Of a stretch of DNA of 58,290 bases, positions 34,599 to 43,751 are shown piece by piece. Position 1 is the first letter of the stretch. The number at the start of each line of letters is the position of its first letter. The notes beneath the pieces are model-generated. The model searched no databases. It was given only the letters and a program-made list of their open reading frames with translations, and was not told the DNA's origin. The translations under genes were made by a program, and so were the position numbers. Source of the stretch: JACDBE01 sp051002015 (GTDB lineage Bacteria; Actinomycetota; Acidimicrobiia; Spongiisociales; UBA5794); assembly GCA_051002015.1 (NCBI GenBank), contig JBPCMS010000081.1, forward strand, positions 1 to 58,290. Direction: 5' to 3'.

Positions 34599-35845
34599 CG
34601 GGCTTCGATGGCGGCGCCCATGGCGGCCAGCTTGGCCACCAGCCCGTCGTAGCCCCGTTCGATGTGGTGGGCGTCGGTGACCACGGTCTCGCCGTCGGCC
34701 CGCAGCCCGGCCAGGACGAGGGCGGCGCCGGCACGGATGTCGCAGCCGTCGACCTCACACCCGCTGAGCCGCTCGACCCCGCGGATCACCACGTGCTGGC
34801 CGTCGGTGTGGATGTCCGCCCCCATCCGGCCCAGCTCACCGATGTAGCGGAACCGGGACTCGTAGACGTTCTCGGTGAGCAATGAGGTCCCCTCGGCGAC
34901 CGAGAGGAACGCCACCATCTGCGGATGCATATCGGTGTGGAACCCGGGGAAGGGGAGGGTGGCGAAGTCCACCGCGGTCGGCCGGTCCGGCCCGGTGACG
35001 GTGACGGTGTCGAGGCCGATGTCGACCGTGCACCCGGCGTCCCGCATCTTGCGCAGCTCCATGCGGAGGTGGTCGGGCACGCAGCCGGTGACGGTGACGG
35101 TCCCTCCGGTGATGGCGCCGGCCAGGGCGTAGGTGCCCGCCTCGAGCCGGTCGGGCACTACCCGGTGCTCGGTGGGGTGGAGCGACTCGACCCCGCACAC
35201 CACGATGGTCGAGGTCCCTGCCCCCTCGATCTTGGCCCCCATCTTGGTCAGCATCTCGGCGAGGTCGGCCAGCTCGGGCTCGCGGGCGGCGTTGGTGATC
35301 ATGGTCGTCCCCCGGGCGAGGACGGCGGCGAGCAGCACGTTCTCGGTGGCACCCACCGACGGGAAGTCGAGGGCGACCTCGGTGCCGTGGAGGCCGTCGG
35401 GGGCGGACGCCTCGAGCACACCGTGGTTGAGGGTGAACACCGCACCCATCGCCTCCAGCCCGTCGAGGTGCATGTCGATGGGTCGGGAACCGAAGTCGTC
35501 GCCGCCGGGCAGCGCCACCTTGGCCTCCCCCCGCCGGGCAAGCAGGGCACCGAGGATCAGGATCGAGGCACGCATCCTCCGCACCAACTCGAGCGGTGCC
35601 TCGGCGATCGGCTCCTCGGGGACGTCGACCACCAGCTCGGTGCCGTCAAGGATGCACCGGGCACCGACATGCTCCAACACCTCACCCATCACCCGCACGT
35701 CGAGGATCCCGGGCACGTTGCTCAGCACATGACGGCCGGGCGCGAGCAGGGTCGCCACCATGTGCTTGAGCACGGCGTTCTTGGCGCCCAGCACCGCCAC
35801 CGAGCCGCTGAGGGGACGCCCGCCCACCAGGCGGATCTCGTTCAT
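34595..35845 (-). CDS. murA: UDP-GlcNAc 1-carboxyvinyltransferase
   Basis: 416-residue enzyme of the first committed step of peptidoglycan synthesis. Lys22 and Asn23 in VLGAKNAVLKH and RRMRASILILGALLARRGEA are conserved. The active-site loop reads PGGDDFGSRP: Asp116 stands where E. coli MurA has Cys115, the residue alkylated by fosfomycin. By analogy with mycobacterial MurA this predicts natural fosfomycin resistance. It is leaderless by its -10 box and coupled to the SpoIID-like gene. Confidence 0.95.
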   Translation of the reverse strand: MNEIRLVGGRPLSGSVAVLGAKNAVLKHMVATLLAPGRHVLSNVPGILDVRVMGEVLEHVGARCILDGTELVVDVPEEPIAEAPLELVRRMRASILILGALLARRGEAKVALPGGDDFGSRPIDMHLDGLEAMGAVFTLNHGVLEASAPDGLHGTEVALDFPSVGATENVLLAAVLARGTTMITNAAREPELADLAEMLTKMGAKIEGAGTSTIVVCGVESLHPTEHRVVPDRLEAGTYALAGAITGGTVTVTGCVPDHLRMELRKMRDAGCTVDIGLDTVTVTGPDRPTAVDFATLPFPGFHTDMHPQMVAFLSVAEGTSLLTENVYESRFRYIGELGRMGADIHTDGQHVVIRGVERLSGCEVDGCDIRAGAALVLAGLRADGETVVTDAHHIERGYDGLVAKLAAMGAAIEAR

Positions 35846-35852
35846 TGGTGCG

Positions 35853-35858
35853 AGTCTA
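35853..35858 (-). promoter_or_regulatory. -10 box of murA
   Basis: TAGACT on the minus strand, seven bases before the murA ATG. Confidence 0.55.
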
Positions 35859-35894
35859 TGGGTCGTTGCCGGTAAACCGTCCAGATCCCGCCGC

Positions 35895-36410
35895 TCAGGG
35901 GACCGGGACCACCGAGCCGGTGATGATCTCGGCGTGCTCGGACCACGACGAGTTGGGGGCGCGCACCTCGACCGCGATGGCGTCGAGGCCACCGATGGGG
36001 ATCAACCGGAACCACAGCCGCCCGTCGCGGTACGACCCGAACGAGGTCACCGAGCCGTCGACCAACGGCTTGGTGGTCTGCAGCTGGGCATCTCCGTCGT
36101 CGATCAGCGCCCAGAAGCTGCGCAGGACCACCTCGGGGGTCTGGGGCCAGACGAGCCCGTTGGCGGTCGCCAGCGCCTCCATGCTCACCTCGCTCACCGT
36201 CGCCCCGATGGACTCGTCCGCAGGGTGGCGCAGCGACACGAACTCGCCGGATCGCTCCAGCACCTCCCAGTCGTCCGGATAGGTCACGCAGAAGCCGGCG
36301 GCGCATGCCTCGGTGGCCGCCCCGGGCGCGGAGGCGTCCGGGCCCGACCCGCCACATCCGGAGAGGGCGAGCAGAACGAGCACCATCGAGGCCATGGTTT
36401 TGGGCGACAC
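35895..36410 (-). CDS. Putative lipoprotein
   Basis: 171 residues with a lipoprotein signal (VLVLLALSGC, Cys19). The mature part begins with Ala/Pro-rich linker, then CAAGFCVTYPDDWEVLER, a pattern of small surface lipoproteins whose domain begins with a YPxxW strand, followed by alternating strands. No function is known. The GTG at 36410 is six bases after a TAGCCT box on the minus strand (36417-36422), which supports it over the ATG five codons later. Divergent from ppk1. Confidence 0.75.
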   Translation of the reverse strand: MSPKTMASMVLVLLALSGCGGSGPDASAPGAATEACAAGFCVTYPDDWEVLERSGEFVSLRHPADESIGATVSEVSMEALATANGLVWPQTPEVVLRSFWALIDDGDAQLQTTKPLVDGSVTSFGSYRDGRLWFRLIPIGGLDAIAVEVRAPNSSWSEHAEIITGSVVPVP

Positions 36411-36416
36411 CCCGGC

Positions 36417-36422
36417 AGGCTA
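36417..36422 (-). promoter_or_regulatory. -10 box of the lipoprotein gene
   Basis: TAGCCT on the minus strand, six bases before the GTG at 36410. Confidence 0.5.
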
Positions 36423-36477
36423 CCGGGCACCGATCTCCCGGGACCGATCTCCCTGGGGACCGCTCACCCGCCACGTG

Positions 36478-36483
36478 TACGAT
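36478..36483 (+). promoter_or_regulatory. -10 box of ppk1
   Basis: TACGAT, six bases before the ppk1 ATG at 36490. Confidence 0.5.
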
Positions 36484-36489
36484 GCCGCG

Positions 36490-38568
36490 ATGGTCGGCTC
36501 CCCCGAGCACTACGTCAACCGCGAGCTGTCGCTGCTCGACTTCCAGGTGCGGGTGCTGGCGCTGGCGGAGCGGGTCGACTTGCCCCTTCTGGAGCGGCTC
36601 AAGTTCGTCTCTATCGTCAGCCAGAACCTCGACGAGTTCTTCCAGGTGCGGGTGGCGGGGCTGCTCAACCAGGTCGACAGCGGCGTCACCACCACCGGCC
36701 CGGACGGGCGCAGCCCCACCCAGCAGCTCGAGGCCATCAATGAGCGGGTCATCGAGCTGTTCTCCAGGATCGACACCTTGTTCACCAAGGAGTTGCTCCC
36801 GCTGATGGATGAGGCGGGAATCCACCTGGTCTCGTACCAGGACCTCACCCGCGACGAGATCGCCGAGCTGCAGGACCGGTTCGAGCAGCAGGTGTTCCCC
36901 GTGCTCACCCCGCTGGCGGTCGACCCGGCCCATCCCTTCCCCTACATCTCGAACCTGTCGCTCAACCTGGCGGTGCTGGTGCGCGACCCGGACACCGATC
37001 AGATCCAGTTCGCCCGGCTCAAGGTGCCGCCGCTGCTCCCCCGCTTCTCACCGCTCGGCGACGGGCGCTTCGTCCCGGTGGAGCAGGTCATCGCCGCCAA
37101 CTGCGATCGGCTGTTCCCCGGGCACGCCGTCGTCGACACCTTCGCCTTCCGGGTGACCCGCACCGCCGAGCTCGCCGTCGAGGAGGCCGAGGCGGACGAC
37201 CTGCTCCAGGCGATCGACTCGCTGCTCCGCTTCCGCCAGCGCGCCGCCGGAGCCATCAGGCTCGAGGTCGAGGAGCGGTCGGGCGAGAAGGCGGTCGAGC
37301 TGCTCCGTCGAGAGCTCCAGCTCGAGACCGGCGAGATCTACACCCGGGCGGCGCTGCTCGACCTGAGCTCCCTGATGTCGTTCTACGACCTCGACCGACC
37401 CGACCTCAAGGAGACGCCATGGTCCCCAACCACCGGTCTCAGGATGCGGTCCGGCGGCGACGAGAAGGTGCGGATGTTCGATCTCATCCGCAAGGGCGAC
37501 ATCCTGGTCCACTACCCGTACGAGTCGTTCGCCACATCCACCGGAGCCTTCCTCGCCCAGGCGGCGGCCGACCCGCACGTGCTCGCCATCAAGCAGACGC
37601 TGTACCGCACCTGGGCGTCCGAGGATCCTGCCATCGGTGGCGAGGAAGCGGTGGTGCGGTCGCTGATGCAGGCGACCGAGGCCGGTAAGCAGGTGGTGGT
37701 CCTGGTCGAGGTGACCGCCCGCTTCGACGAGGCGGCCAACCTCACCTGGGCCAAGATGCTGGAGGACTCCGGGGTCCACGTCGTCTACGGGGTGGTCGGG
37801 CTCAAGACCCACTCCAAGATCCTGCTGGTGATCCGGCGCGAGCGTGACGGCCTGCGCCGCTACTCCCACATCGGCACCGGCAACTACAACCCCAAGACCG
37901 CCCGCCTCTACGAGGACATGGGGATCTTCACCGCCGACCCCGACATCGGGCGCGACCTGTCCGAGCTGTTCAACGCCCTCACCGGCTACGGCGAGTCGAC
38001 GGCGTACCGCAAACTGCTGGTCGCCCCCACCACCCTCCGCCGCCGGATCACCGAACGGATCCGCCACGAGGGCGACCGGGGGCCCGACGGCAGGATCCTG
38101 TTCAAGATCAACCACATCGACGATCCGGGGATCATCGAGGAGCTGTACCAGGCCTCGCAGAAGGGCTGCCAGATCGATCTGGTGGTGCGAGGCATCTGCT
38201 CGCTGCGGGCAGGGGTGCCCGGGCTCTCCCCCACCATCAGGGTCCGCTCGATCGTGGGTCGGTTCCTCGAGCATTCCCGCATCTACCGGTTCGGCCATCC
38301 CGACAACGGCGCCGTCTACTACCTGGGGTCGGCCGACATGATGACCCGTAACCTGGACAAGCGGGTCGAGGCCCTGGTCCCGGTGACCGACCCCCGGCTG
38401 AAGGGTCGCCTCGAGGAGATCCTGCAGGTGCTGATGGAGGACGACACGCTGGCCTGGTCCCTCTCCGGGGAGACGTGGACCAAGGTGCCCACCGTCACCG
38501 GGCTGGACGCCCACGCCGCCATGCAGCGGCTCGCCCTCGACCGCCAGGAATCCGAGGGCGCCCGCTGA
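36490..38568 (+). CDS. ppk1: Polyphosphate kinase 1
   Basis: 692-residue enzyme that makes polyphosphate from ATP reversibly. YVNRELSLLDFQVRVL at the start, LKFVSIVSQNLDEFFQVRVA, and the two phospholipase-D-like histidines: His441 in VGLKTHSKILLV and His595 in FLEHSRIYRF, matching E. coli His435 and His592. Full length. The stop overlaps the start of the MutT1-like gene by one base (TGATG). Mycobacteria also keep ppk1 beside mutT1. Confidence 0.96.
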   Translation: MVGSPEHYVNRELSLLDFQVRVLALAERVDLPLLERLKFVSIVSQNLDEFFQVRVAGLLNQVDSGVTTTGPDGRSPTQQLEAINERVIELFSRIDTLFTKELLPLMDEAGIHLVSYQDLTRDEIAELQDRFEQQVFPVLTPLAVDPAHPFPYISNLSLNLAVLVRDPDTDQIQFARLKVPPLLPRFSPLGDGRFVPVEQVIAANCDRLFPGHAVVDTFAFRVTRTAELAVEEAEADDLLQAIDSLLRFRQRAAGAIRLEVEERSGEKAVELLRRELQLETGEIYTRAALLDLSSLMSFYDLDRPDLKETPWSPTTGLRMRSGGDEKVRMFDLIRKGDILVHYPYESFATSTGAFLAQAAADPHVLAIKQTLYRTWASEDPAIGGEEAVVRSLMQATEAGKQVVVLVEVTARFDEAANLTWAKMLEDSGVHVVYGVVGLKTHSKILLVIRRERDGLRRYSHIGTGNYNPKTARLYEDMGIFTADPDIGRDLSELFNALTGYGESTAYRKLLVAPTTLRRRITERIRHEGDRGPDGRILFKINHIDDPGIIEELYQASQKGCQIDLVVRGICSLRAGVPGLSPTIRVRSIVGRFLEHSRIYRFGHPDNGAVYYLGSADMMTRNLDKRVEALVPVTDPRLKGRLEEILQVLMEDDTLAWSLSGETWTKVPTVTGLDAHAAMQRLALDRQESEGAR

Positions 38569-39452
38569 TGTCGACCAAACCACTGGCACCGGCCCGTGTG
38601 GCCGGCGCCGTCGCCCTCCGCGACGGGCGCAAGGGCACCAGGATCCTGCTGGTCCACCGCCCCAGGTACGGCGACTGGTCGCTCCCCAAGGGACACCTCG
38701 ACGGCGGCGAGAGCTACCAGGCGGCTGCGCTGCGCGAGTTGGCCGAGGAGGCGGGGGTCACCGGGAAGATCGGGGCGCTGGTGGGGAGCATCGGCTACCG
38801 GGTGCTGAACCGGCCCAAGGTGGTCCGCTACTGGCTGGTCGAGGCGGCCAGCGGAAGCTTCCGCCCCAACGCCGAGGTCGACGAGGTGATGTGGGTCTCA
38901 CCCAGGAAGGCGCTGCTGGTGACCTCGTACGACGGCGACCGGGCCGTCATCACCGCCGCCATGCGACGGCTGGAGACGCCCCGGTCGGCACGGATCCACC
39001 TGGTCCGCCATGCCGAGGCGGGGAGCCGGTCGGCGTGGAAGGGGGCGGACGAGAAGCGGCCGCTGTCACCGCTGGGTCGCAAGCAGGCGAGGGCGATCGC
39101 CGCCAGACTGCTGCGCACCCCCATCACCCATATAGCCAGCTCGCCGTACGTGCGGTGCGAACAGACCGTTGCCGGGATGGCCCACTCCCTGGACATGCCG
39201 GTCGAGATCGAAAAGGCGCTCGCCGAGGGCCAGCCGGTGGAGGGCGCCCTCGATCTCTTCGGCGATCTCGAGGGAGCCACCGCCGTGCTCTGCTCGCACG
39301 GCGACATCGTCTCGGGGCTGATCGGGATGCTCGCCGCCGAGGGGGTCGCCCTCGATGGCGGCCTGCAGTGCAAGAAGGCCTCGGTGTGGGACCTCGACCT
39401 GCACAAGGGCAGGGTCACGACGGGAACCTACGTCCCCCCGGGCCGAGGCTGA
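38568..39452 (+). CDS. Nudix hydrolase fused to histidine phosphatase (MutT1-like)
   Basis: 294 residues with two domains. The N-terminal Nudix box runs GHLDGGESYQAAALRELAEE plus AGV (residues 42-64) and is complete. From about residue 143 a histidine phosphatase begins with HLVRHAEAG, followed by SPLGRKQARAIAARL and a late LCSHGDIVSG with the second His. This order is that of mycobacterial MutT1, which cleans 8-oxo-dGTP or diadenosine polyphosphates. It is translated with ppk1. Confidence 0.88.
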   Translation: MSTKPLAPARVAGAVALRDGRKGTRILLVHRPRYGDWSLPKGHLDGGESYQAAALRELAEEAGVTGKIGALVGSIGYRVLNRPKVVRYWLVEAASGSFRPNAEVDEVMWVSPRKALLVTSYDGDRAVITAAMRRLETPRSARIHLVRHAEAGSRSAWKGADEKRPLSPLGRKQARAIAARLLRTPITHIASSPYVRCEQTVAGMAHSLDMPVEIEKALAEGQPVEGALDLFGDLEGATAVLCSHGDIVSGLIGMLAAEGVALDGGLQCKKASVWDLDLHKGRVTTGTYVPPGRG

Positions 39453-39458
39453 GGCCCG

Positions 39459-40355
39459 TCAATGCTCGCGGCGTGAGGCGAGCACCGCCCCACCGAGGAC
39501 CAACACGACCCCAAGCAGGGCGATGGCGGCAACGGTCTCGTCCAGAAGGGCCATCCCGAGCACCAGGGAGACCACCGGGATCAGATAGGTGACGAACGAC
39601 GCCCGCGGCCCGCCGACCCTGCCCACAAGAGAGGCCATGAAGACGAAGGCGAACCCGGTGCCGACCACACCGAGGACGATCACCGCCACAGCCGGCCCCC
39701 AGGCGACCGTCGACCGGGTCGCTCCGAGGACGCCGAACGGCGCGGTCCACAGGGCGCCCAGCACCAGCATCTTTGCCATCACCGGGACCGACCCGTACTT
39801 CTGCTGGAGGGCTCCCGCCATGTTGGTGGCGAACCCGTAACACACCGTCGCCGCCAGCACCATGAGCACCCCGACCACGGCGGTGCCCCCTTCGGCGGTG
39901 GCCCCGCCGCTGACCAGGGCGATCCCGATGAAACCGACGGCGATCCCCCATCGCTGCGGCCCCCGGGGAGTCCTCGCGAAGAACAACGCCCCCACCAGAC
40001 CGGTGAAGAACGGGACGGCGCCGTTGAGTAGACCGGTCATCGCCGAGTTGATGTGCTCCTCGGCCAGGGGGAACAGCGTGAACGGGATCGCCACCCACAC
40101 GATCGAGAGAATCGTCATCGCCCACCGATCCTCCGGTGCGATCTGGGTCCGGCCGCCGGGGAGGACGATCAGCGCCGCTGCCCCCAGGGCGACCCGGGTC
40201 CAGGTGATGAGGCCCGGGTGGAAGACGTCGAGGGCCACCTTGATGAGCAGGAAGGAGGCGCCCCAGATCAGTCCGACGGCGGCGAACAGCACCCAGTCGG
40301 TGCCGGTGAACGGCTCCCGGTCGGAGGCGACGGATGAAGGTGCGACAGTGCTCAA
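39459..40355 (-). CDS. EamA-family (DMT) transporter
   Basis: 298-residue membrane protein with about ten hydrophobic segments in two homologous halves, as in the drug/metabolite transporter superfamily. AAVGLIWGASFLLIKVAL is the typical start of the first EamA repeat, and the second begins near VLMVLAATVCYGFATNMAGA. A TTG start at 40355 is the likely initiator; no strong site precedes it. Substrate unknown. It converges with the MutT1-like gene. Confidence 0.85.
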   Translation of the reverse strand: MSTVAPSSVASDREPFTGTDWVLFAAVGLIWGASFLLIKVALDVFHPGLITWTRVALGAAALIVLPGGRTQIAPEDRWAMTILSIVWVAIPFTLFPLAEEHINSAMTGLLNGAVPFFTGLVGALFFARTPRGPQRWGIAVGFIGIALVSGGATAEGGTAVVGVLMVLAATVCYGFATNMAGALQQKYGSVPVMAKMLVLGALWTAPFGVLGATRSTVAWGPAVAVIVLGVVGTGFAFVFMASLVGRVGGPRASFVTYLIPVVSLVLGMALLDETVAAIALLGVVLVLGGAVLASRREH

Positions 40356-40427
40356 TGGTGCGGGGGGGTCGGGGAATCGGCAACACTACCCCGTCGTCCT
40401 TGCCCCTTCAGCACACCTGTGGGGTGG

Positions 40428-41078
40428 CTACCTGGTCCGGGTGTCGATCCAATCCGCCGTCGTCTCCACCAGCCCTGCCAGCACCTCGGGGGTGGTGGTG
40501 CCCGATCGTTTGGGGACGGCGAACGAGTGGTCGGCGTCCTCGATGGCGACCAGCTCGGCCATGGGCAGCGCTTCCACCAAGGGTCGGATCAGGTCGAGGG
40601 GACAGAGGCGGTCGCGAGTCCCGGCGAAAAAGAGCTGGGGGGCTTGGATCCTGTCCAGATGGTCCGTGGGTCGCGGCTCGGTCTTGCCGATCGCCACCAG
40701 CGGGTAGCCGTAGTGCACCAGCCCGCCGGCGTCCTCGCCCCGGTCCCCGATCAGATGGGATCCGATTCTGGCCCCCATCGACTTGCCGGCGAGCACCACC
40801 GAGTCGCATTCGGAGCGCAGCCGGACGACGGCGGCGGCGTGGGCGTCGAGCAGGCGATCGGGACGGTCGGGAGCCCGGCGGCCCGCCGCCATGTACGGGT
40901 AATCGAAGGTGAGCACGGTGAACCCGGTGGCGGCGAGACCGTTCCGCATGGTCACCATCCAAGGATGGTCCTGGCCGGCGCCGGCGCCATGGGCGAGCAC
41001 GATCCCCACCGCGCCACTTCCGACGAGCCGGGTGGGGAGGCGGTCACCGGATGCCGTTGTGATCGTCGGTGTGCGCAC
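40428..41078 (-). CDS. Alpha/beta hydrolase, KANL3/Tex30-like
   Basis: 216-residue alpha/beta-hydrolase with an intact nucleophile elbow GKSMGARIG (Ser in GxSxG form), oxyanion segment VLAHGAGAGQDHPWM, acid strand FFAGTRDRLCPLD, and the His in DADHSFAVP. This set matches the small KANL3/Tex30-like hydrolases of bacteria. Substrate unknown. The GTG at 41078 follows a CATACT box by six bases. The B2 repeat pair fills the gap to the divergent pgl gene. Confidence 0.82.
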   Translation of the reverse strand: MRTPTITTASGDRLPTRLVGSGAVGIVLAHGAGAGQDHPWMVTMRNGLAATGFTVLTFDYPYMAAGRRAPDRPDRLLDAHAAAVVRLRSECDSVVLAGKSMGARIGSHLIGDRGEDAGGLVHYGYPLVAIGKTEPRPTDHLDRIQAPQLFFAGTRDRLCPLDLIRPLVEALPMAELVAIEDADHSFAVPKRSGTTTPEVLAGLVETTADWIDTRTR

Positions 41079-41113
41079 CCGCCGAGTATGGCGGCTGGCA
41101 GCGAGGGCGTTTC

Positions 41114-41167
41114 GGCGAACCTGAGGTTCCTGGGTGTCGCCACGACACGCGATCCGCTGATGTTGAG
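41114..41167 (+). repeat. Family C palindromic repeat, copy C1
   Basis: Begins GGCGAACCTGAGGTTCC, contains the perfect small hairpin GTGTCG-CCA-CGACAC, and ends CGCTGATGTTGAG. It shares its ends with family B but has a different core. It directly adjoins copy B2. Confidence 0.8.
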
Positions 41168-41217
41168 ACTTAGGTTCGGCGTACCCCTGGCGAGTACCAA
41201 TTCGCTGAAGTTCGGCC
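41168..41217 (+). repeat. Family B palindromic repeat, copy B2
   Basis: Starts ACTTAGGTTCGGCGTAC with the core CCCCTGGCGAGTACCAAT and ends GCTGAAGTTCGGCC. It lies 29 bases before the pgl -10 box. Confidence 0.8.
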
Positions 41218-41245
41218 GGGTGGTCGCGGGCGGCGAACCAAGGGT

Positions 41246-41251
41246 TAGGCT
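41246..41251 (+). promoter_or_regulatory. -10 box of pgl
   Basis: TAGGCT, nine bases before the GTG of pgl at 41261. Confidence 0.45.
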
Positions 41252-41260
41252 CGACGACCC

Positions 41261-41956
41261 GTGAGCCTCGAACTGGTCATCAGGCCGACCACCGACGATG
41301 TGGCCGACACCCTGGCCGAGGACATCGCCGACCACGTCACCTCCGCCTTCCGCCCCACCATCGGGCTGGCCGGGGGCGGCACACCGGCGGCCACCTATCG
41401 CCGTTGCTCGGGGCTCGACCTCCCGTGGGCGGACACCCTGCTGTGGCTGGCGGACGAGCGGTGGGTCCCCGCCGACCACCCGGACTCCAACGCCCGGATG
41501 ATCAATGCCAACCTCAGACCGGGAGCGACCAGGTTGGTGACCGCCAACTACGACCTGGGCGATCCCGGTGCGGCCGCCGCCGAGTACGAGCAGATCCTCG
41601 ACGAGGTCTTTGCCGATGACGACGGGCGTCCCGACCTGGTCCTGCTCGGGATCGGCGACGATGGGCACACGGCGTCACTGTTCCCTGGAACCGACGCCCT
41701 CGACCAGCGGGAGCGCCGCTACGTCGCCAACTACGTGCCCGACAAGGATGCGTGGCGGCTCACCGCCACCCTTCCCCTGCTGTGGGCGGCCCGCCGGGTG
41801 TGGTTCCTGGTCACCGGCGAGTCGAAGGCGGACGTCGTGGCGGCGATCCTCGACGAGGGCGCCCCGTATCCCGCCGGGCTGGTCTCGTCCGGCACGGCGG
41901 AGCCGACCTGGTATCTCGACGAGGCGGCGGCGAGCCGGCTCCGCCGCCCCACCTGA
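41261..41956 (+). CDS. pgl: 6-phosphogluconolactonase
   Basis: 231-residue enzyme of the oxidative pentose phosphate pathway. GLAGGGTPAATYR near residue 36, LLWLADERWVPADHPDSNARM near 62-82, and LLGIGDDGHTASLFPGTDAL near 128-147 are the three family blocks; the His of GDDGHTAS is the presumed base. Length is normal. GTG start, leaderless. Other pathway genes (zwf, gnd) are not in the window. Confidence 0.93.
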   Translation: MSLELVIRPTTDDVADTLAEDIADHVTSAFRPTIGLAGGGTPAATYRRCSGLDLPWADTLLWLADERWVPADHPDSNARMINANLRPGATRLVTANYDLGDPGAAAAEYEQILDEVFADDDGRPDLVLLGIGDDGHTASLFPGTDALDQRERRYVANYVPDKDAWRLTATLPLLWAARRVWFLVTGESKADVVAAILDEGAPYPAGLVSSGTAEPTWYLDEAAASRLRRPT

Positions 41957-41974
41957 GAGAACCCTGAGGCCGTC

Positions 41975-43156
41975 TTGCGCCGCGTCACCACCGCCGAGCG
42001 CCGCCACCGGCTGGCGGTGCGCCACCACCTCGCCGCACCTGGCCCGGGCATCGAGCAGATCGCCGATGACCTGGTGGGCTACCACGCCACCGACCCGGTG
42101 ACCGTGTACCTGGCGGCGCTCGCCCGGTACCCGGACTTCACCATCGAGGCGATGGAGGACGCCCTCTACCAGCGGCGCTCGCTGCTCAAGCTGCTCGGGA
42201 TGCGCCGCACCATGTTCGTGGTCACCCCCGAGGTCGGGGCGGTGATCGACGCCGCCTGCACCAGGACGCTGTCGGCGGGGGAGCACCGCCGGCTGGAGGG
42301 TGTACTGGAGGCGAACGGGGTGACCGAGGACGGGTCGAGGTGGATCGGCGCCATGACCGAGCGGGTCCTCGACGATCTGCGACGCGACGGACCCGCCACC
42401 GCCAGGGAGCTGGGGGTGCGGATCCCCGAGTTGGGCGTCAAGGTGACGATGGGCCATGGCAGATGGGCGGCAGAAGTCGCCGTGTCCACCCGGATGCTGT
42501 TCCTGCTCGCCACCGACGCCATGGTGATCAGGGCACGGCCGCTGGGGAGCTGGCTGTCGAGCCAGTACCGGTGGGCCGCCACCGACACCTGGTCGCCGGA
42601 GCTGCTGCGGCCGATCGGCACCGCCGAGGCCCAGGCCGAGCTGATCCTGCGCTGGCTTCACCGCTTCGGCCCGGGGACGACCACCGACCTCACCTGGTGG
42701 ACCGGGCTGACCAAGAAGGCGGTGACCGCAGCGCTGGAGGCGGTCGGGGCGGTCGAGGTCACGCTCGACGAGGGCGGCGCCGGATGGTTGGCGCCCGACG
42801 ACCTCGACCGGCCGGAGCCCGTGGACAAGCCGTGGGTGGCCCTCCTCCCCGGGCTCGACCCTACCGTGATGGGCTGGAAGCAACGCGACTGGTACCTGGA
42901 CCCGGCGATGGTGCCCGAGCTGTTCGATACCAACGGGAACGCCGGGGGCACCGTGTGGGTCTGGGGCCGGGTGGTGGGCGGGTGGGCGCAGCGGCCCGAC
43001 GGCTCGATCACCGTTCGCCTCCTCGACCAGGTCGACCCCGCCGGCCGCCACCTGATCGACACCGAGGCCGAGCGGCTGGCGCGGTGGCTCGACGGGACCG
43101 TGGTCACGCCGAGGTTCCGCACCCCCCTGGAGCGACAGCTCACCGCCGAGGGTTGA
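41975..43156 (+). CDS. Winged-helix protein, AlkZ/YcaQ-like
   Basis: 393-residue protein of the HTH_42 group, which includes AlkZ/YcaQ DNA glycosylases that unhook crosslinks and alkylated bases. Visible are tandem winged-helix stretches (RVLDDLRRDGPATARELGVR, LHRFGPGTTTDLTWWTGLTK) and the C-terminal block LLPGLDPTVMGWKQRDWYLD typical of the family. The TTG at 41975 has GAGG five bases upstream. DNA repair activity is inferred only; many members are uncharacterised. It follows pgl by 18 bases and is probably co-transcribed. Confidence 0.78.
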   Translation: MRRVTTAERRHRLAVRHHLAAPGPGIEQIADDLVGYHATDPVTVYLAALARYPDFTIEAMEDALYQRRSLLKLLGMRRTMFVVTPEVGAVIDAACTRTLSAGEHRRLEGVLEANGVTEDGSRWIGAMTERVLDDLRRDGPATARELGVRIPELGVKVTMGHGRWAAEVAVSTRMLFLLATDAMVIRARPLGSWLSSQYRWAATDTWSPELLRPIGTAEAQAELILRWLHRFGPGTTTDLTWWTGLTKKAVTAALEAVGAVEVTLDEGGAGWLAPDDLDRPEPVDKPWVALLPGLDPTVMGWKQRDWYLDPAMVPELFDTNGNAGGTVWVWGRVVGGWAQRPDGSITVRLLDQVDPAGRHLIDTEAERLARWLDGTVVTPRFRTPLERQLTAEG

Positions 43157-43309
43157 GTTCGACCGCGCTCCTTACGTTTTGACCTTTCTTCGAGATGCAC
43201 CTTTACGTTCTTACGCAAAGCCGCTTTCACGTCCCGGCTGGTCGACCGCTGCGAACTGGATGGCAACGGTTTGCGCTGGATCGTCGATGGCGAGCGGGCC
43301 GATCCTCGA

Positions 43310-43747
43310 TCAGCCGTTGGTGGTCGAGGTCGCAGCCGGCGAGACGGTTGCGGGCGGGCCGGTGGTGATCACCCCGCGGCGGACCACCTCGAGCAGGACC
43401 GAGCCGGCGGGCGAGTCGGTGACCAGATCCCCCACCTCGGCGGCGATGCGCCGGTTGAGGTCGGCGGGGTCGCAGCCGAGCCGGGTCACCGAGGCGTCGA
43501 GCTCGCCGCCGATGCGCTCCAGCTCGTCGAGCTCGGGGATGGGCTCCCCGTCTACGAAGTCGTCGATCCGCACCTGGTCGAGCAGGCGGGCGTATGCCCT
43601 CACCAGTTGGGCTCCGACCTCGACCAGCCCGTCGCAGTCCTCCACCTCGGCCGGCTCGGGGACGGTCCCGTCCGAATCGGTGCAGGCGGCGACGGTGAGC
43701 ACCAGGACGAGCACCACCAGCCATCGCAACGGGCGAGGCGCGGTCAC
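43310..43747 (-). CDS. Small putative lipoprotein
   Basis: 145 residues with a lipoprotein signal (LRWLVVLVLVLTVAAC). The mature part is acidic and helical (LVEVGAQLVRAYARLLDQVR ... LDELERIGGELDASVTRLGC) with three Cys after the lipid one, then a Thr/Ser/Pro-rich tail. No family is recognised. The GTG at 43747 lies four bases after the stop of the truncated aldehyde dehydrogenase, so it belongs to the deoC operon. Confidence 0.7.
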   Translation of the reverse strand: MTAPRPLRWLVVLVLVLTVAACTDSDGTVPEPAEVEDCDGLVEVGAQLVRAYARLLDQVRIDDFVDGEPIPELDELERIGGELDASVTRLGCDPADLNRRIAAEVGDLVTDSPAGSVLLEVVRRGVITTGPPATVSPAATSTTNG

Positions 43748-43751
43748 CGGA

